64,000 nucleotides of DNA from Methylomonas sp. LW13 (GCF_016865255.1 NZ_CP033381.1:2108001-2172000), one strand, 5' to 3'. Counted from the first letter of the stretch, positions 51,288 through 62,015 are shown. A program made the numbers and translations. Notes: generated from the sequence alone by a model not told the origin.

Positions 51288-52344
51288 CCCCGGCACCGAA
51301 TTAGAAGTCTGGCTGGCTGGCGGCGATTTATTTGAAGAGTCGCTGGCCGATTCAGCGGAGCAATGGATCGCTGGTTTTGACGCCGACCGGCAAGTGGTGC
51401 AGCTAAAACTTGGGCCGTATAAAAAACTCTTTTTGCGGCCAAAGAAATTCGTCAAACGCTTTTATCATCATATCCACCCACTGACGATAGAAACCTGGCA
51501 ATACCGGCGCCAGGTGAGTATGTTCGACGATTTTTGCACTGTAGACTTGGCGCTGGATTTGCGCTTTCAGGCCACATTGGCTTACGTGCTGAAAAACAGC
51601 GAAATGCTGCCCACGATTAACCAACACATCAAGCAGTTGTATGCCGACATTATCGACGATGTGGTCAATCTTGAGTTGCAAAAGCTGTCTGATGGCAACT
51701 GGATTCAAACCGGTCTAATTGACACCGAGAAACGCATTGCGCTGGCTATTAACCAAGTATTAATGCAACAGCATATTCAATCGCAAGCGCTGTGTAGTCT
51801 CACTGCCAGCTTTAACGAATTTCCGAACGTGCAGTTGGGGCGAGATAGCGTTTATCTGAACGTGTTGAAAAAGACTTTTGAATTGAATGAAGAACGCACC
51901 CGCGAACTCTCCCGGCAGCAGCGGTTGCAGGAGGAAGAGGAAATACACGAAAAACGCCTGCAACTGGAACATTTGCGCCGCATATCCGAGCTGGAATTAC
52001 TGATGCAGGCTCAGGAAGCCGAAAAACAGCGGCGCTTGTTGGAAGACAAACAAGATCAGCTTACTCAGCAGTTGGAACTTGAGAAGCGTTTGTATGCCGA
52101 ACAGCTACGCCACGAAAACGAATTAAAGGCCATGCGTCTGGAAGCGGAGTTGCTGGCCCAGGAAACCCAGCAGGCTAGGCAAAGGCTTGCGGAAAGTCAG
52201 CAGCTCTCGGAACAATTAGCCCACCAGGCGGAATTGCACGATAAAAAGGTACTTGCCGATATTCGCTTGCAGCAACGCACGCAAAGCTTATGGCAAGAGA
52301 ATGCTTCAACGAACGAAACAGGGAGTGACCATGCACAGCAATAA
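51280..52344 (+). CDS. SPFH/band-7-like protein with C-terminal coiled coil
   Basis: The start is ATG 51280, overlapping the previous stop. Residues about 15-190 have the strand/helix order of SPFH (stomatin/band-7) domains: an N-terminal strand pair, a short V-D-L-A-L-D-L-R-F-Q-A-T strand set, and an I-D-T-E-K-R-I-A-L-A-I helix. Residues about 200-340 form a charged coiled coil. Unlike usual SPFH proteins no membrane anchor is present, so attachment may depend on the membrane protein encoded before it. The family call is by pattern only. Confidence 0.6.
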   Translation: MNSPGTELEVWLAGGDLFEESLADSAEQWIAGFDADRQVVQLKLGPYKKLFLRPKKFVKRFYHHIHPLTIETWQYRRQVSMFDDFCTVDLALDLRFQATLAYVLKNSEMLPTINQHIKQLYADIIDDVVNLELQKLSDGNWIQTGLIDTEKRIALAINQVLMQQHIQSQALCSLTASFNEFPNVQLGRDSVYLNVLKKTFELNEERTRELSRQQRLQEEEEIHEKRLQLEHLRRISELELLMQAQEAEKQRRLLEDKQDQLTQQLELEKRLYAEQLRHENELKAMRLEAELLAQETQQARQRLAESQQLSEQLAHQAELHDKKVLADIRLQQRTQSLWQENASTNETGSDHAQQ

Positions 52345-53065
52345 ATTCATAGGCGTAAGTTATCGATTGTTGGTTTTATTAATGACTGCATTATTGGCGG
52401 CTTGTAGCACTACACCGCGTCCTCTGCAATTCCGCACGGAAATCGATTCGTTAGTCGCCGTTAGCGCTCCGCAAAGCAATATGCGATTCGTGGTATTGCC
52501 GGGGAATGCCGGTGCAAACGAACAGGATTTGCAGTTTATCGAGTTTAAAACCTATATCGAAAAAGTCCTGGCTAACCGCGGTTACAGCAAGGCCAACAGT
52601 CTGCAGGACAGCAACTTGGTGATGTTCTTGAGTTACGGGGTCGGTGCGCCGGAAGTCCACCAGTATAGCTACGAAGTACCATTGTGGAACGACATGGGTT
52701 ATTACTATCCGTACCGCATGTCCCGATTTTACAATGGCTATTATCCCGGTTTTGGTTGGGGTTACGGCGGCTATTCGCAACGCACCGAATCCTACACGAC
52801 GTTCCGGCGCTATCTGGTGTTGGAAGCCTGCGATAAAGAAGCCTATTTGCAACAGCAGCAACGCAAACAGTTATGGAAAACCAGCGTACAAAGTAACGGT
52901 TCCAGTAACGACTTACGTCTGGTGTTCCCGTATATGGCAGCAGCAATGCAGCCCTATCTAGGCACTAACACCGGGCATATGATCACTGTGGATATAGACG
53001 AAACCAATACCTTGGTACGTAGTCTGCTGGGTCCATATCAACCCAGCACACCGCAACCGCGATAA
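52331..53065 (+). CDS. DUF4136-like lipoprotein
   Basis: The start is ATG 52331 after GGGAGTG. A lipobox (L-L-A-A-C) at about residue 25 predicts a lipoprotein. The body has a strand-rich domain and a Tyr/Gly-rich insertion (about 125-150: W-N-D-M-G-Y-Y-Y-P and G-F-G-W-G-Y-G-G-Y). It resembles DUF4136-type lipoproteins. It overlaps the coiled-coil gene by 14 bases, so all three genes are coupled. Confidence 0.75.
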   Translation: MHSNKFIGVSYRLLVLLMTALLAACSTTPRPLQFRTEIDSLVAVSAPQSNMRFVVLPGNAGANEQDLQFIEFKTYIEKVLANRGYSKANSLQDSNLVMFLSYGVGAPEVHQYSYEVPLWNDMGYYYPYRMSRFYNGYYPGFGWGYGGYSQRTESYTTFRRYLVLEACDKEAYLQQQQRKQLWKTSVQSNGSSNDLRLVFPYMAAAMQPYLGTNTGHMITVDIDETNTLVRSLLGPYQPSTPQPR

Positions 53066-53250
53066 AGAAGGGATTGGGTTGTCCGCCTGCTGCTGAGCTG
53101 CATTGTAGGCAACATATTGACAACGCTTGGTGGCGGATACAGACTGAGGGTACACCCGCCAAGCTGGGGGAGGAATTTGATCTCCAGTATCCGGTTGGCC
53201 GAGCCGTAAGTTTAGGGATGAAAGTAAACAATAATAATCAGGAGAGCAGC

Positions 53251-53778
53251 ATGAAAACAATCGTTTTGGGACTTGTCTTGGCTTTCAACAGCCTGACTGC
53301 ACACGCTGCAAAATACGGTCTGGAGCCGGGCGATGCGGTACTGACCAATTGCCACGAAATTTATACCCGGGGGGTGGTTAAAGCCAAAGTCGATGACGGC
53401 TATACCGTGCATTTTCCCAAGAACGCCGGACCTATCCAGTGTCCGCCGTTTCGTTGGCATGCAGAGTTCGTGTTGCCGTTTCAATCGGTTTCGGAGTATA
53501 GCCTGAAGTTTTTGGGCGGCTTAAAACGCGACATCTTGTTTCAAGTGGGCGAACCGGTGACTTTTCGGGTCGATACCGACAGGCGCGTCGTCAAAACCAA
53601 AGCCAGCATTGATATTGACGCACAGATTACCGACATCAGCAGCAACGGCGCGATAGCCGTGAAGTTAATCAGCACTGACCCGGAAGCGGCGGCGACATTT
53701 TGGCAATGGATAGGCGGCAATTATGTCGATTTGCGGCATAAATATTTGGAACTGGAACGGGATAAAAGATCTCGCTAA
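53251..53778 (+). CDS. Exported protein, 175 aa
   Basis: The start is ATG 53251 after AGGAGA. A signal peptide ends near A-H-A. The mature part begins A-K-Y-G-L-E-P-G-D-A-V and holds two Cys (N-C-H and Q-C-P-P) that may form a disulfide. Family not recognised; strand-rich. It lies 185 bases after the lipoprotein gene and may belong to the same locus. Confidence 0.7.
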   Translation: MKTIVLGLVLAFNSLTAHAAKYGLEPGDAVLTNCHEIYTRGVVKAKVDDGYTVHFPKNAGPIQCPPFRWHAEFVLPFQSVSEYSLKFLGGLKRDILFQVGEPVTFRVDTDRRVVKTKASIDIDAQITDISSNGAIAVKLISTDPEAAATFWQWIGGNYVDLRHKYLELERDKRSR

Positions 53779-53871
53779 GCTAAACACCTTCAGGTAATTG
53801 CCAACGCAAGCACCGGCACTCTTAGCTAACTTCTAATGGATCATCGTCCGGATGCAGAAGGAGGGAAACAC

Positions 53872-54015
53872 ATGGCTCAATTGCTAAGGGGGTATGAGGA
53901 GAATGAGTTGCTATTCAGTTCCCAAGCTTTTGATTGGCATAGGGTCCAACTGGATTTGACCACTGGTTTGCTTATTTTCCTTATTTCCCCTACGCTTCCG
54001 GTCAAACTTCACTGA
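53872..54015 (+). CDS. Possible 47-aa small protein with a strong ribosome site
   Basis: ATG 53872 is preceded by AAGGAGGG at ideal spacing. The frame codes for 47 residues with a hydrophobic stretch (L-L-I-F-L-I-S-P) near the end. It fills the 339-base gap (53779-54117) before the HD-GYP gene, which shows nothing else. No family recognised; it may be a real small protein or a decayed one. Confidence 0.4.
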   Translation: MAQLLRGYEENELLFSSQAFDWHRVQLDLTTGLLIFLISPTLPVKLH

Positions 54016-54117
54016 AGCGGCGTCTTCCGTATGAAGATGATCGCAAAACCGGGAGTGGTCTGGGGCGGCGTATGAGTAGAGACGGTATGAATTCGACATT
54101 TTTCCATCTGACAAAAG

Positions 54118-55410
54118 TTGATCGAACTGCCAATCCCTATGCAAGATGACCTCAACATCACCATGGATCAGCTGCGGGTCGGGTTGTATATCCACCTCAA
54201 TCTCAAGTGGTTTGATCACCCATTCTCGTTCAGCCATTTCAAGATTAAAAACGAGGCGCAGATCAAGACCCTGCAGGGTCTTGGGCTGAAATCGATTCGT
54301 TACGATCCGGCCCTCAGCGATGTCCATCCGCTGCCTAAAAAAACACAGCAGGTAGAGCAACCACAGGTTGCCGCCAAGCCGGATATTTCGCCGGCGTTGG
54401 CAGCCAAACTGGCGCTGGTCGAGCGGATCCAGCAGCAGCGCGAGGTGGCGGCGCGGATTGAAAATGCCTTTATCGATACCGCTAAAACGATACACGGCAT
54501 TGAGAAAAGCCTGTTTACCATGCCGGCGGAAACCGTGCGCAAGGCTGGGCAATTGGTGGACCAAATTGTCGACTCGCTGCTTTGCGCACCGGAACTTGCT
54601 ATACATGTCATGATCGGCAAAGCGGGTGCCGAGGAAATGTATTACCACTCTTTGAACGTCACCATGCTGTCCCTGATGATGGCTCGCGACATCCAGCTTC
54701 CGCAAGAACTGGTCGGCAGCCTGGGTATAGGCGCGCTGTTTCACGATATTGGCCATAAGGAAATTCCGACAAAAATTCTGATGAAAAAGGAGCCGCTTAA
54801 TGAGGCTGAGCGGCATTTGTTTGAAATGCATTGCCAGTACGGCGCGGATATTGGCCAGCGGCTGGGATTGGCGCCGGCCGTGGTGACCATCATCCGCGAA
54901 CACCACGAATGGTTCGATGGGACTGGCTACCCTAATAAACTAAAGGGTGAGGCTATCGGTTTGCTTTCCCGGATTGTTGTCATTGCCAACCACTACGATG
55001 AATTATGCAATCCGGTGAATATTAACGATGCGCTGACGCCCCACGAGGCGCTGTCGACCATGTTCGCCAAGTTGCGCAACAAATTCGATCAGAAACTGCT
55101 CCAGGTCTTCATCCGTTGTCTTGGCGTTTATCCGCCCGGCACCATCGTGCAGTTTTCCAATGGCGTGATCGGCATGGTCGTCACCGTCAATACCGCCAAG
55201 CCGATGAAACCGCTGGTGCTGATTTACGACGCGGATATTCCCAGGGATGAGGCGATTCTGGTGGACACGGCGTGCGAAGCGGATGCGAATATCGCAAAGG
55301 CGATCAGGCCGGCGCAGGTCCCGCGGGAGATATACAACTATCTCAGTCCGCGCAAACGGGTCAATTACTATTTCGATCCGAATACGCCTGGGCAGGAGCG
55401 AGCCGGATGA
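54118..55410 (+). CDS. HD-GYP phosphodiesterase with DUF3391
   Basis: The start may be TTG 54118 or ATG 54139. The N-terminal 120 residues fit DUF3391 (D-Q-L-R-V-G-L-Y-I-H, W-F-D-H-P-F). The HD-GYP domain follows (about 160-330) with H-D-I-G-H-K-E-I-P and H-H-E-W-F-D-G-T-G-Y-P, so metal ligands and the GYP motif are intact. Such enzymes hydrolyse c-di-GMP. Its stop overlaps the kinase start (ATGA), so both are made together. Confidence 0.9.
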   Translation: MIELPIPMQDDLNITMDQLRVGLYIHLNLKWFDHPFSFSHFKIKNEAQIKTLQGLGLKSIRYDPALSDVHPLPKKTQQVEQPQVAAKPDISPALAAKLALVERIQQQREVAARIENAFIDTAKTIHGIEKSLFTMPAETVRKAGQLVDQIVDSLLCAPELAIHVMIGKAGAEEMYYHSLNVTMLSLMMARDIQLPQELVGSLGIGALFHDIGHKEIPTKILMKKEPLNEAERHLFEMHCQYGADIGQRLGLAPAVVTIIREHHEWFDGTGYPNKLKGEAIGLLSRIVVIANHYDELCNPVNINDALTPHEALSTMFAKLRNKFDQKLLQVFIRCLGVYPPGTIVQFSNGVIGMVVTVNTAKPMKPLVLIYDADIPRDEAILVDTACEADANIAKAIRPAQVPREIYNYLSPRKRVNYYFDPNTPGQERAG

Positions 55411-57059
55411 TAAGCCTCGAACATCTGATGCTTGATTACAGCCGGTATATGATGTTGTTGGTTGAACCCGGTGAGTTGCGGATCATCGTTGCCAACAAGA
55501 TTGTCGAGAAAATGCTGGGCTATTCGGAAGCCGAATTGCTGGCCATGCCGATCACCAACATCGAAAGTTCATTGCAAGACGTGTTTTATTGGGAGGACGT
55601 CCGTAACGGCCAATACCAGGATATCGAGACCCAGGACGGACTTTACCAATGCGCCGACGGTTCGATGCTGACGGTGACCAAATCCGTCAAAGTCATTGAT
55701 CACGCAGGAAGCCCTTTGATTCTGGTGCAGGCCAGGGATGTACAGAACGAGCACAAGGCCGAGGATGCTCTGGCCCAAATATTGTCTCAATTGCGGGCGA
55801 CGTTGGAATCGACAGGCAATGGCATTCTAGTCATCGATTGGCATGGCAAGATTGCCAACATGAACCGCCAGTTCAGCAGCATGTGGGGCATTTCCGACGA
55901 GTTGCTGCTGGAGGGGGAGGAAGCGGATATTCTCGAGTTTATTGCCGGGTTGGTTGCCGAGCCGGAAATATTTCGTATGCGCCTACAGGAGCTAGTCGGC
56001 AACAGCGAAACCGAAGATATTCTGAGCCTCAATGATGGCCGGATTTTCGAATGTAGATCCCGGCCGCAGTATCTAGGCGAGCACATCATCGGCCGCGTCT
56101 TCGGCTTTAACGATATTACCGAACGCAAACGGGCCGAGGAAGCATTGCGCGATTCCCGAGACGAGCTCGAAGAACAGGTGCGAAAGCGCACTGAATCCCT
56201 GCAAATGGCCAATACGCAATTGCTGGCCGAGAAGGCGCGTCAAGAGGAACTGATCAGGCAGCTTGAAGAAACCCAGATGCAACTGCTGCAATCCGAAAAA
56301 ATGGCTTCGATTGGTCAGCTCGCGGCCGGCGTGGCTCACGAAATCAATAATCCCATTGGCTTCGTCAACTCCAATTTGAGCACCTTGCAAGAGTATGTCG
56401 ATGGCATGCTGGCACTGCTGGCGGCTTACGAACGGATTGAAGGGTCGTTGGTAAATGAGGCCTTGCAAAATATCACGCATCTGAAGCAGGAAATCAATAT
56501 CGGCTATCTACGCGAAGATATTGGCGATCTTCTCGCGGAATCCCTCGACGGCCTGCAGCGAGTGCGGCGCATCGTTAAGGATCTGAAGGATTTCTCTCAC
56601 GTCGGCGAACTGGAACAGCAATCGGCGAATCTTGAGGCCGGTCTTGACAGTACGCTTAACGTGGTGTGGAACGAGATTAAGTACAAGGCCGACGTCGTCA
56701 AGGAATACGGCGGAATCCCCGAGATTAACTGCATCGCGTCCCAGCTCAACCAAGTGTTTATGAACCTTTTGATCAACGCCGTGCAAGCCATCGAGGATCA
56801 CGGCCGAATTACGATTCGTACCGCGTATGACGAGCAAAATGTTTGGGTTGAGGTGGAGGACACCGGCAAGGGCATCAAGCCCGAACAGCTTGGAAAAATC
56901 TTCGATCCGTTTTTTACCACCAAATCAGTTGGCATGGGCACAGGCCTGGGCCTGTCCTTATCCTATGGGATCGTTAAAAAGCACAATGGGCGAATAGAGG
57001 TGAAGAGCGAACTGGGGAAGGGCACGTGCTTTCGCGTATGTTTGCCGCGGACTGGCTGA
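55407..57059 (+). CDS. PAS-PAS sensor histidine kinase
   Basis: The start is ATG 55407 overlapping the HD-GYP stop. The 550-residue protein has two PAS regions (about 10-110 and 125-245), a coiled coil (about 250-295), a phosphoacceptor His in [11 protein letters not shown], and a catalytic domain with N box, D-T-G-K-G-I and G-T-G-L-G-L-S. There is no membrane segment, so it senses a cytoplasmic signal. No response-regulator gene is adjacent; the HD-GYP protein has no receiver domain. Confidence 0.92.
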   Translation: MISLEHLMLDYSRYMMLLVEPGELRIIVANKIVEKMLGYSEAELLAMPITNIESSLQDVFYWEDVRNGQYQDIETQDGLYQCADGSMLTVTKSVKVIDHAGSPLILVQARDVQNEHKAEDALAQILSQLRATLESTGNGILVIDWHGKIANMNRQFSSMWGISDELLLEGEEADILEFIAGLVAEPEIFRMRLQELVGNSETEDILSLNDGRIFECRSRPQYLGEHIIGRVFGFNDITERKRAEEALRDSRDELEEQVRKRTESLQMANTQLLAEKARQEELIRQLEETQMQLLQSEKMASIGQLAAGVAHEINNPIGFVNSNLSTLQEYVDGMLALLAAYERIEGSLVNEALQNITHLKQEINIGYLREDIGDLLAESLDGLQRVRRIVKDLKDFSHVGELEQQSANLEAGLDSTLNVVWNEIKYKADVVKEYGGIPEINCIASQLNQVFMNLLINAVQAIEDHGRITIRTAYDEQNVWVEVEDTGKGIKPEQLGKIFDPFFTTKSVGMGTGLGLSLSYGIVKKHNGRIEVKSELGKGTCFRVCLPRTG

Positions 57060-57282
57060 CAGGCGCTTCAGCATTTTGCCATTATGAGGGCGTAAATATT
57101 TTTGCCAATTCCCCCCGATAAATAGCGGTGCCCATGCTACCAGACTGATTTAAGTGATAGATCAGAAGCAAGGCTGCTTTCAGAGCAATAACAGACCTTG
57201 GTGCTAAAGGTCGTGGAAGGCAGGTCTTTATCGCTTTCGTCTCAACTAGTCCTAACTAAAGCTAGAAGAATTCGGGTCAGCG

Positions 57283-57705
57283 TTACGGCAAAGCCCTGAT
57301 GATGCGTGAGCATATCGCACAATATTCGCCGCCTTCCCAGGCGAGGGTAACCAAGCTAACCGCCTTGCTATCGGTATCATTCGTTGGATCGGTAATGAGC
57401 GATAGTTGTGTTTGCCAGTACCAATTGACCGACTCGACCGATTTCGTGCAATCACCGAACGGCGATACGACATCACCGAACAAGGTTTCCGCTTTTGCCC
57501 GCAGCGATTTCAGCAATTCCGAGAGTTCTTCCCGCTTTAAATTACTTTTTAACACCATGCCGTCTCGGGTCATATCTTGAGCATCGGTAAAGGCATTCAG
57601 CCAAGTTTCCGCATCGGCTTTATTCGGTGCTTTAAACGATAAATAGTTGTCAGCATAGGTGGGGGCACAAAAGGCCAGCGTTGATCCCAATAGCAGTCTT
57701 TTCAT
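57283..57705 (-). CDS. Exported protein, 140 aa
   Basis: Not recognised. A signal peptide (cut near T-Y-A) precedes a helical mature part. Two to three Cys (G-D-C-T-K and C-A-I-C) near the C-terminus may form a disulfide or bind metal. It follows the small membrane-protein gene by 9 bases on the same strand. The 223 bases before 57283 (57060-57282) show no gene. Confidence 0.68.
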   Translation of the reverse strand: MKRLLLGSTLAFCAPTYADNYLSFKAPNKADAETWLNAFTDAQDMTRDGMVLKSNLKREELSELLKSLRAKAETLFGDVVSPFGDCTKSVESVNWYWQTQLSLITDPTNDTDSKAVSLVTLAWEGGEYCAICSRIIRALP

Positions 57706-57714
57706 AATGTCTCG

Positions 57715-58026
57715 TTAATAGCTTGATGATTTAGTTTGGGTTGCCGTTTGCATTTGGTTGAAAACCTCTAACAGCTGAGCAATCTCTTCTTCCGTTGACC
57801 GAGAGGCGATTTGTGGCTTGCCCCGGATTTTCGCTTCGGTCCAGTCGATAGCTTCGCCTGATCCCCAGGATAGCAGCGAGGCCAAGGTAAACACCAGCAA
57901 GCTGCGTGTCGTGCCACGGGGCAAATCTTGCTTATCCAGCAAAGTTTGGGCACGTTTGGCTACCCAGATGAATACGAGGGTGGTAATGATCAGGTTCCAG
58001 ATTGATGGTAAGGTAAACAAATTCAC
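57715..58026 (-). CDS. Small membrane protein, 103 aa
   Basis: Not recognised. Two membrane segments (about 7-25 and 42-58) and an acidic, polar C-terminus (about 70-103). Lies upstream of the exported protein gene at 57283-57705, with 9 bases between, so the two form a small operon. Confidence 0.65.
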   Translation of the reverse strand: MNLFTLPSIWNLIITTLVFIWVAKRAQTLLDKQDLPRGTTRSLLVFTLASLLSWGSGEAIDWTEAKIRGKPQIASRSTEEEIAQLLEVFNQMQTATQTKSSSY

Positions 58027-58196
58027 TCCAACTTTTTAACTTGTGGCAAAACCAGCCTCTGCTCTATTTAGTCAGGGTTTAGGCTACTAGCGCTTATTAC
58101 TACCGGAGGCTTGGTCGTAATGCTTTTGGGCAATATGATCGATAACGACCAAGTGATAACCTTACGCTACTCACATAACTTAAAGGTATCTGAAAA

Positions 58197-58820
58197 ATGA
58201 AAAAACTGACTTCGGCTCTTATTCTGGCTGGCTCAATATCAGGCGCGCAAGCATCGACTTTACTTACCAGCACTTTTACTGCCGATAACGCCTTTGAAGC
58301 GTACGTCAGCTCCAGCGCAAACTCTATTAGTAGCGCTGCTATCCTAAGCGGCAACAATTGGGGCAGCACGTATTCTTCGGTAGACAGCTTAACTCTCACG
58401 TCTGTCTCCTATCTGATTTTAAAAGTCACCAATCAAGGTGGCCCGGGTGCAGCATTGGGTACTTTTACGCTGTCGAATAACGAATACTTATTCGGCAATG
58501 GCGCAAATACTATTTCAACTGGCGGTACCGGTTGGAGTATGTACGTAGATTCGCTGGCGAATCCGGCATCCCCGATTGTCGCAGAAGGTGCAAACGGAGT
58601 ATCGCCCTGGGGCTACCACTCCGGTATCGATTCCAGCGCGCAATGGGTCTGGTACTATAACAGTATCAATACCAATGGCGCAGGAGCATGGGGCAGTGAT
58701 AATAGTACCGTTTATTTGGTCACTTCAATTACGCCAGCCGCTGTACCAGTGCCTGGTGCGATCTGGTTTATGGGTACCGGATTACTGGGTTTCCTGGGCC
58801 TGAAACGTAAACAGGCTTAA
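58197..58820 (+). CDS. PEP-CTERM/VPxPA-type surface protein
   Basis: The 207-residue protein has a signal peptide (cut near G-A-Q-A) and a C-terminal sorting signal: V-P-V-P-G-A-I-W-F, a hydrophobic helix and a basic end K-R-K-Q. This is the exosortase-type signal. The mature part is Ser/Thr/Asn-rich. Exosortase substrates are processed at the inner membrane and often go to the extracellular matrix. It converges on pntB with a strong hairpin between. Confidence 0.88.
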   Translation: MKKLTSALILAGSISGAQASTLLTSTFTADNAFEAYVSSSANSISSAAILSGNNWGSTYSSVDSLTLTSVSYLILKVTNQGGPGAALGTFTLSNNEYLFGNGANTISTGGTGWSMYVDSLANPASPIVAEGANGVSPWGYHSGIDSSAQWVWYYNSINTNGAGAWGSDNSTVYLVTSITPAAVPVPGAIWFMGTGLLGFLGLKRKQA

Positions 58821-58852
58821 TCTTCTTTGTCCTTTGCGGCTCCCCAGTTTGA

Positions 58853-58885
58853 GGTGACCGCCAATTATCTAAATTGGCGGTCACC
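58853..58885. terminator. Bidirectional hairpin between the PEP-CTERM gene and pntB
   Basis: Perfect 14-bp stem GGTGACCGCCAATT/AATTGGCGGTCACC with a 5-base loop, between convergent stops. Confidence 0.8.
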
Positions 58886-58901
58886 GATGGGATTACTTAG
58901 G

Positions 58902-60290
58902 TCACCCCTGCAAAGCCTTCAACAAGCCCTGCAATTTATCGTTAGCATCTCCGAATAGCATGCGGGTGTTGTCATGCACGAACAGGGGATTGCCGACGCC
59001 GGCGTAACCTGAAGCCATCGAACGTTTCAGGACGATAGTGGCAGCACTTTTCCAGCATTCCAGCACCGGCATGCCGGCTATCGGGCTGTTGGGGTCGTCC
59101 AAAGCAGAGGGGTTGACGATGTCGTTGGCGCCAATGACGATGGAGACATCCACATGTGGAAAGTCTTCGTTGATTTCATCCATTTCAAACACGATGTCAT
59201 ACGGCACTTTCGCTTCAGCCAACAAGACGTTCATATGCCCCGGCATACGGCCAGCCACTGGATGGATGGCAAACCGAACTTTTTTGCCGCGACCGGTCAG
59301 CAATTTGGTGATTTCGTTGACCGTGTGCTGTGCTTGCGCTACGGCCATGCCATAGCCGGGAATGATCACGATGTCTTTGGCATCCAGCAATAATTGGGCT
59401 GTTTCTTCCACTTCAATGGGTTGTACCTCACCGACCACTTCTGCCGCTTCACCACCCGCGCTACCGAACCCGCCGGCAATCACGCTGAGAAAGTGTCGAT
59501 TCATCGCCCGGCACATGATGTAACTCAAAATCGCACCGCTGGAGCCGACCAAGGCGCCGGTGACGATCAGTAAGTCATTGCTGAGCATGAAGCCGGTAGC
59601 CGCTGCCGCCCAACCGGAATAGCTGTTCAGCATCGATACCACCACCGGCATGTCGGCGCCGCCGATGGCCATCACCATGTGTACCCCAAATACCAAAGCA
59701 ATCACCGTCATAATCGCCAGCGGCAGCATACCGCCACCGCTTTCTGCCGCGCTCAGAAAGCTGCCGCCCAAAATCACGGTAACGACCAGCATGGCCAGGT
59801 TTAGCCAATGCCGTGCTGGCAACAACACCGGCTTGCCGCTGATGCGACCGCAGAGCTTGCCGAAGGCGATCACCGAACCGGAAAAGGTCACCGCACCAAT
59901 AAATATACCGATGTAGGTTTCCACTTCGTGGATGGTTTTTTCGGCGCCGACCAAACTGTTGGAGTGATCCATGGCGTTGGCGTAGCCGACCAATACCGCC
60001 GCCATCCCAACCAAGCTGTGCATCAGTGCCACCAGCTCCGGCATTTGCGTCATTTCCACTTTGGCGGCGGCTTTGGTGCCGATGAAGCCACCGATCAGCA
60101 AGGCAATCGTGAGTATGACGTAGGCGGTCACACTGCCGCCGAATACCGTGGCTGCAATCGCAATCGCCATCCCGGTCATGCCGTAATAATTGCCGCGCCG
60201 CGCTGTGTCCTGCTTGCTCAAGCCGCTGAGGCTGAGAATGAATAGAATCGAGGCTGCGATGTATGCCATCGTAACTAGACCGTTTGACAT
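58902..60290 (-). CDS. pntB: NAD(P) transhydrogenase subunit beta
   Basis: The start is the ATG ending at 60290 (M-S-N-G-L-V), with AAGGAGA before it. The 462-residue protein has nine or so membrane helices and the C-terminal NADP(H)-binding domain ([20 protein letters not shown]). With PntA it couples proton entry to hydride transfer from NADH to NADP+. It follows pntA after 10 bases. Confidence 0.95.
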   Translation of the reverse strand: MSNGLVTMAYIAASILFILSLSGLSKQDTARRGNYYGMTGMAIAIAATVFGGSVTAYVILTIALLIGGFIGTKAAAKVEMTQMPELVALMHSLVGMAAVLVGYANAMDHSNSLVGAEKTIHEVETYIGIFIGAVTFSGSVIAFGKLCGRISGKPVLLPARHWLNLAMLVVTVILGGSFLSAAESGGGMLPLAIMTVIALVFGVHMVMAIGGADMPVVVSMLNSYSGWAAAATGFMLSNDLLIVTGALVGSSGAILSYIMCRAMNRHFLSVIAGGFGSAGGEAAEVVGEVQPIEVEETAQLLLDAKDIVIIPGYGMAVAQAQHTVNEITKLLTGRGKKVRFAIHPVAGRMPGHMNVLLAEAKVPYDIVFEMDEINEDFPHVDVSIVIGANDIVNPSALDDPNSPIAGMPVLECWKSAATIVLKRSMASGYAGVGNPLFVHDNTRMLFGDANDKLQGLLKALQG

Positions 60291-60300
60291 GTAGCTCTCC

Positions 60301-61857
60301 TTATTTTCTAAACATTTCAAGCATGCGGCGTGTCACGAGAAAGCCGCCGGCAATATTGATGGATGCGATCAGAATGGCCACCGCCGACAAAATTCCGATT
60401 ATGGAGTCAGGCGAGGACACCTGCACCAGAGCACCGATCACGATGATGCCACTGATGGCGTTGGTCACACTCATTAACGGTGTGTGTAGCGACGGTGAGA
60501 CGTTCCAAATCACCTGGTAGCCTACAAAGCAAGCCAATACAAACACCGTGAAGTGCGACAAAAACGACGTAGGTGCCGTCGCTCCGACCGCAAAGAACAC
60601 CAGAGCAGCCAAGGCAATCGGCAACCATTGCTTTATCGGTTCCGGTATCAAAGATTTGGTTTCCACTGCGGCGGCTGCTTCGGCGGCTGCCGCTTGTTTG
60701 GGGGCAGCGGACAGTTTGGGCGGTGGCGGCGGCCAAGTGATATTGCCTTCCTTAATCACGGTCGCGCCGCGTATCACCTCGTCTTCCATGTTGATGACAG
60801 TGTTGCCGTCTTTGCCAGGGGTAAGGTCGGTGAGCAGATGCCGCAGATTAGTGGCGTAAAGCTGGCTGGATTGATTAGCCAAGCGACTGGGCAAATTGGT
60901 GTAACCGATAATGGTCACATCGTGCTTTACCACCACCTGGTTTTTCTCGGTGAGCGCGCAGTTACCGCCTTGTTCGGCAGCCAAATCCACGATCACACTG
61001 CCGGGCTTCATTGACGCCACCATTTCGGCAGTAATCAGCTCGGGGGCCGGTTTGCCGGGGATCAAGGCGGTGGTGACGATGATGTCCACTTCCTTGGCTT
61101 GTTGGGCAAACAAAGCCATCTCGGCTTCAATAAATTCCTTGGACATGGTTTTGGCGTAACCGCCGGTGCCGGAGCCGTCTTCCTGAAAGTCCAGCATCAG
61201 GAACTCGGCGTCCATACTCTCGATTTGTTCTTTCACTTCCGGCCGGGTGTCGAAGGCGCGGACAATGGCACCCATGCCTTTCGCAGCGCCAATCGCGGCC
61301 AGACCTGCGACGCCGGCACCGATCACTAACACTTTGGCGGGCGGGATTTTTCCGGCAGCGGTGATTTGACCGGTGAAGAAGCGGCCAAAATGTTGCGCGG
61401 CTTCTACGATGGCCCGATAACCGGCGATATTGGCCATGGAACTCAGGGCGTCCATTTTTTGGGCGCGGGACATACGCGGCACGCTGTCCATGGCCAACAC
61501 AGAGACTTTTTTGGCGGCCAATTTTTGCATTAGTGCTTCGTTTTGCGCCGGCCAGATAAAGCTGATCAATTGCTGGCCTTCGCGCAGCAAGTCGGCTTCG
61601 TCGATAGCCAGTTGCGGATGAAATTCGGGAGCGCGGACTTTCATGACAATATCGCTCTGTTGCCATAATTCCTGCGCCGAGGCGACCACTTGCACGCCGG
61701 CCGCCCGATAAGCGTCATCGGAAATATTGGCATTGTCGCCGGCGCCGCTTTCCACCAGTACTTCAAAACCTAGTTTGATGATTTTTTCAGCGGCCTCGGG
61801 CGTGGTAGCGACGCGCTTTTCGCCGTCGTGAACTTCTTTTGGAACACCGATCTTCAT
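60301..61857 (-). CDS. pntA: NAD(P) transhydrogenase subunit alpha
   Basis: The 518-residue protein has the NAD(H)-binding domain (about 1-380) with [10 protein letters not shown] and R-P-E-V-K-E-Q, an Ala/Pro-rich linker, and four C-terminal membrane helices. Both alpha parts are fused in one chain, as in E. coli, not split as in Rhodospirillum. Confidence 0.95.
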   Translation of the reverse strand: MKIGVPKEVHDGEKRVATTPEAAEKIIKLGFEVLVESGAGDNANISDDAYRAAGVQVVASAQELWQQSDIVMKVRAPEFHPQLAIDEADLLREGQQLISFIWPAQNEALMQKLAAKKVSVLAMDSVPRMSRAQKMDALSSMANIAGYRAIVEAAQHFGRFFTGQITAAGKIPPAKVLVIGAGVAGLAAIGAAKGMGAIVRAFDTRPEVKEQIESMDAEFLMLDFQEDGSGTGGYAKTMSKEFIEAEMALFAQQAKEVDIIVTTALIPGKPAPELITAEMVASMKPGSVIVDLAAEQGGNCALTEKNQVVVKHDVTIIGYTNLPSRLANQSSQLYATNLRHLLTDLTPGKDGNTVINMEDEVIRGATVIKEGNITWPPPPPKLSAAPKQAAAAEAAAAVETKSLIPEPIKQWLPIALAALVFFAVGATAPTSFLSHFTVFVLACFVGYQVIWNVSPSLHTPLMSVTNAISGIIVIGALVQVSSPDSIIGILSAVAILIASINIAGGFLVTRRMLEMFRK

Positions 61858-62015
61858 GATTTCTCCTAAGGTTTGGAGGGGAATAACGGATTGTTGGTAG
61901 GCTGAAAAGCCAGCGGGCGAGGATAGGGGATTGACTCGGTTTTATCAATTGTTTTCTGTGAGTTCAATTAATTACGCTAGAATCCTAGAGTCTGCTTAAG
62001 CCAACTAAAAGAACA

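Noticed and set aside
53911..54906. Long minus-strand reading frame of 331 codons opposite the HD-GYP gene
   Set aside because: It is antisense to a clear HD-GYP domain, has no family features and its composition follows from the coding strand.
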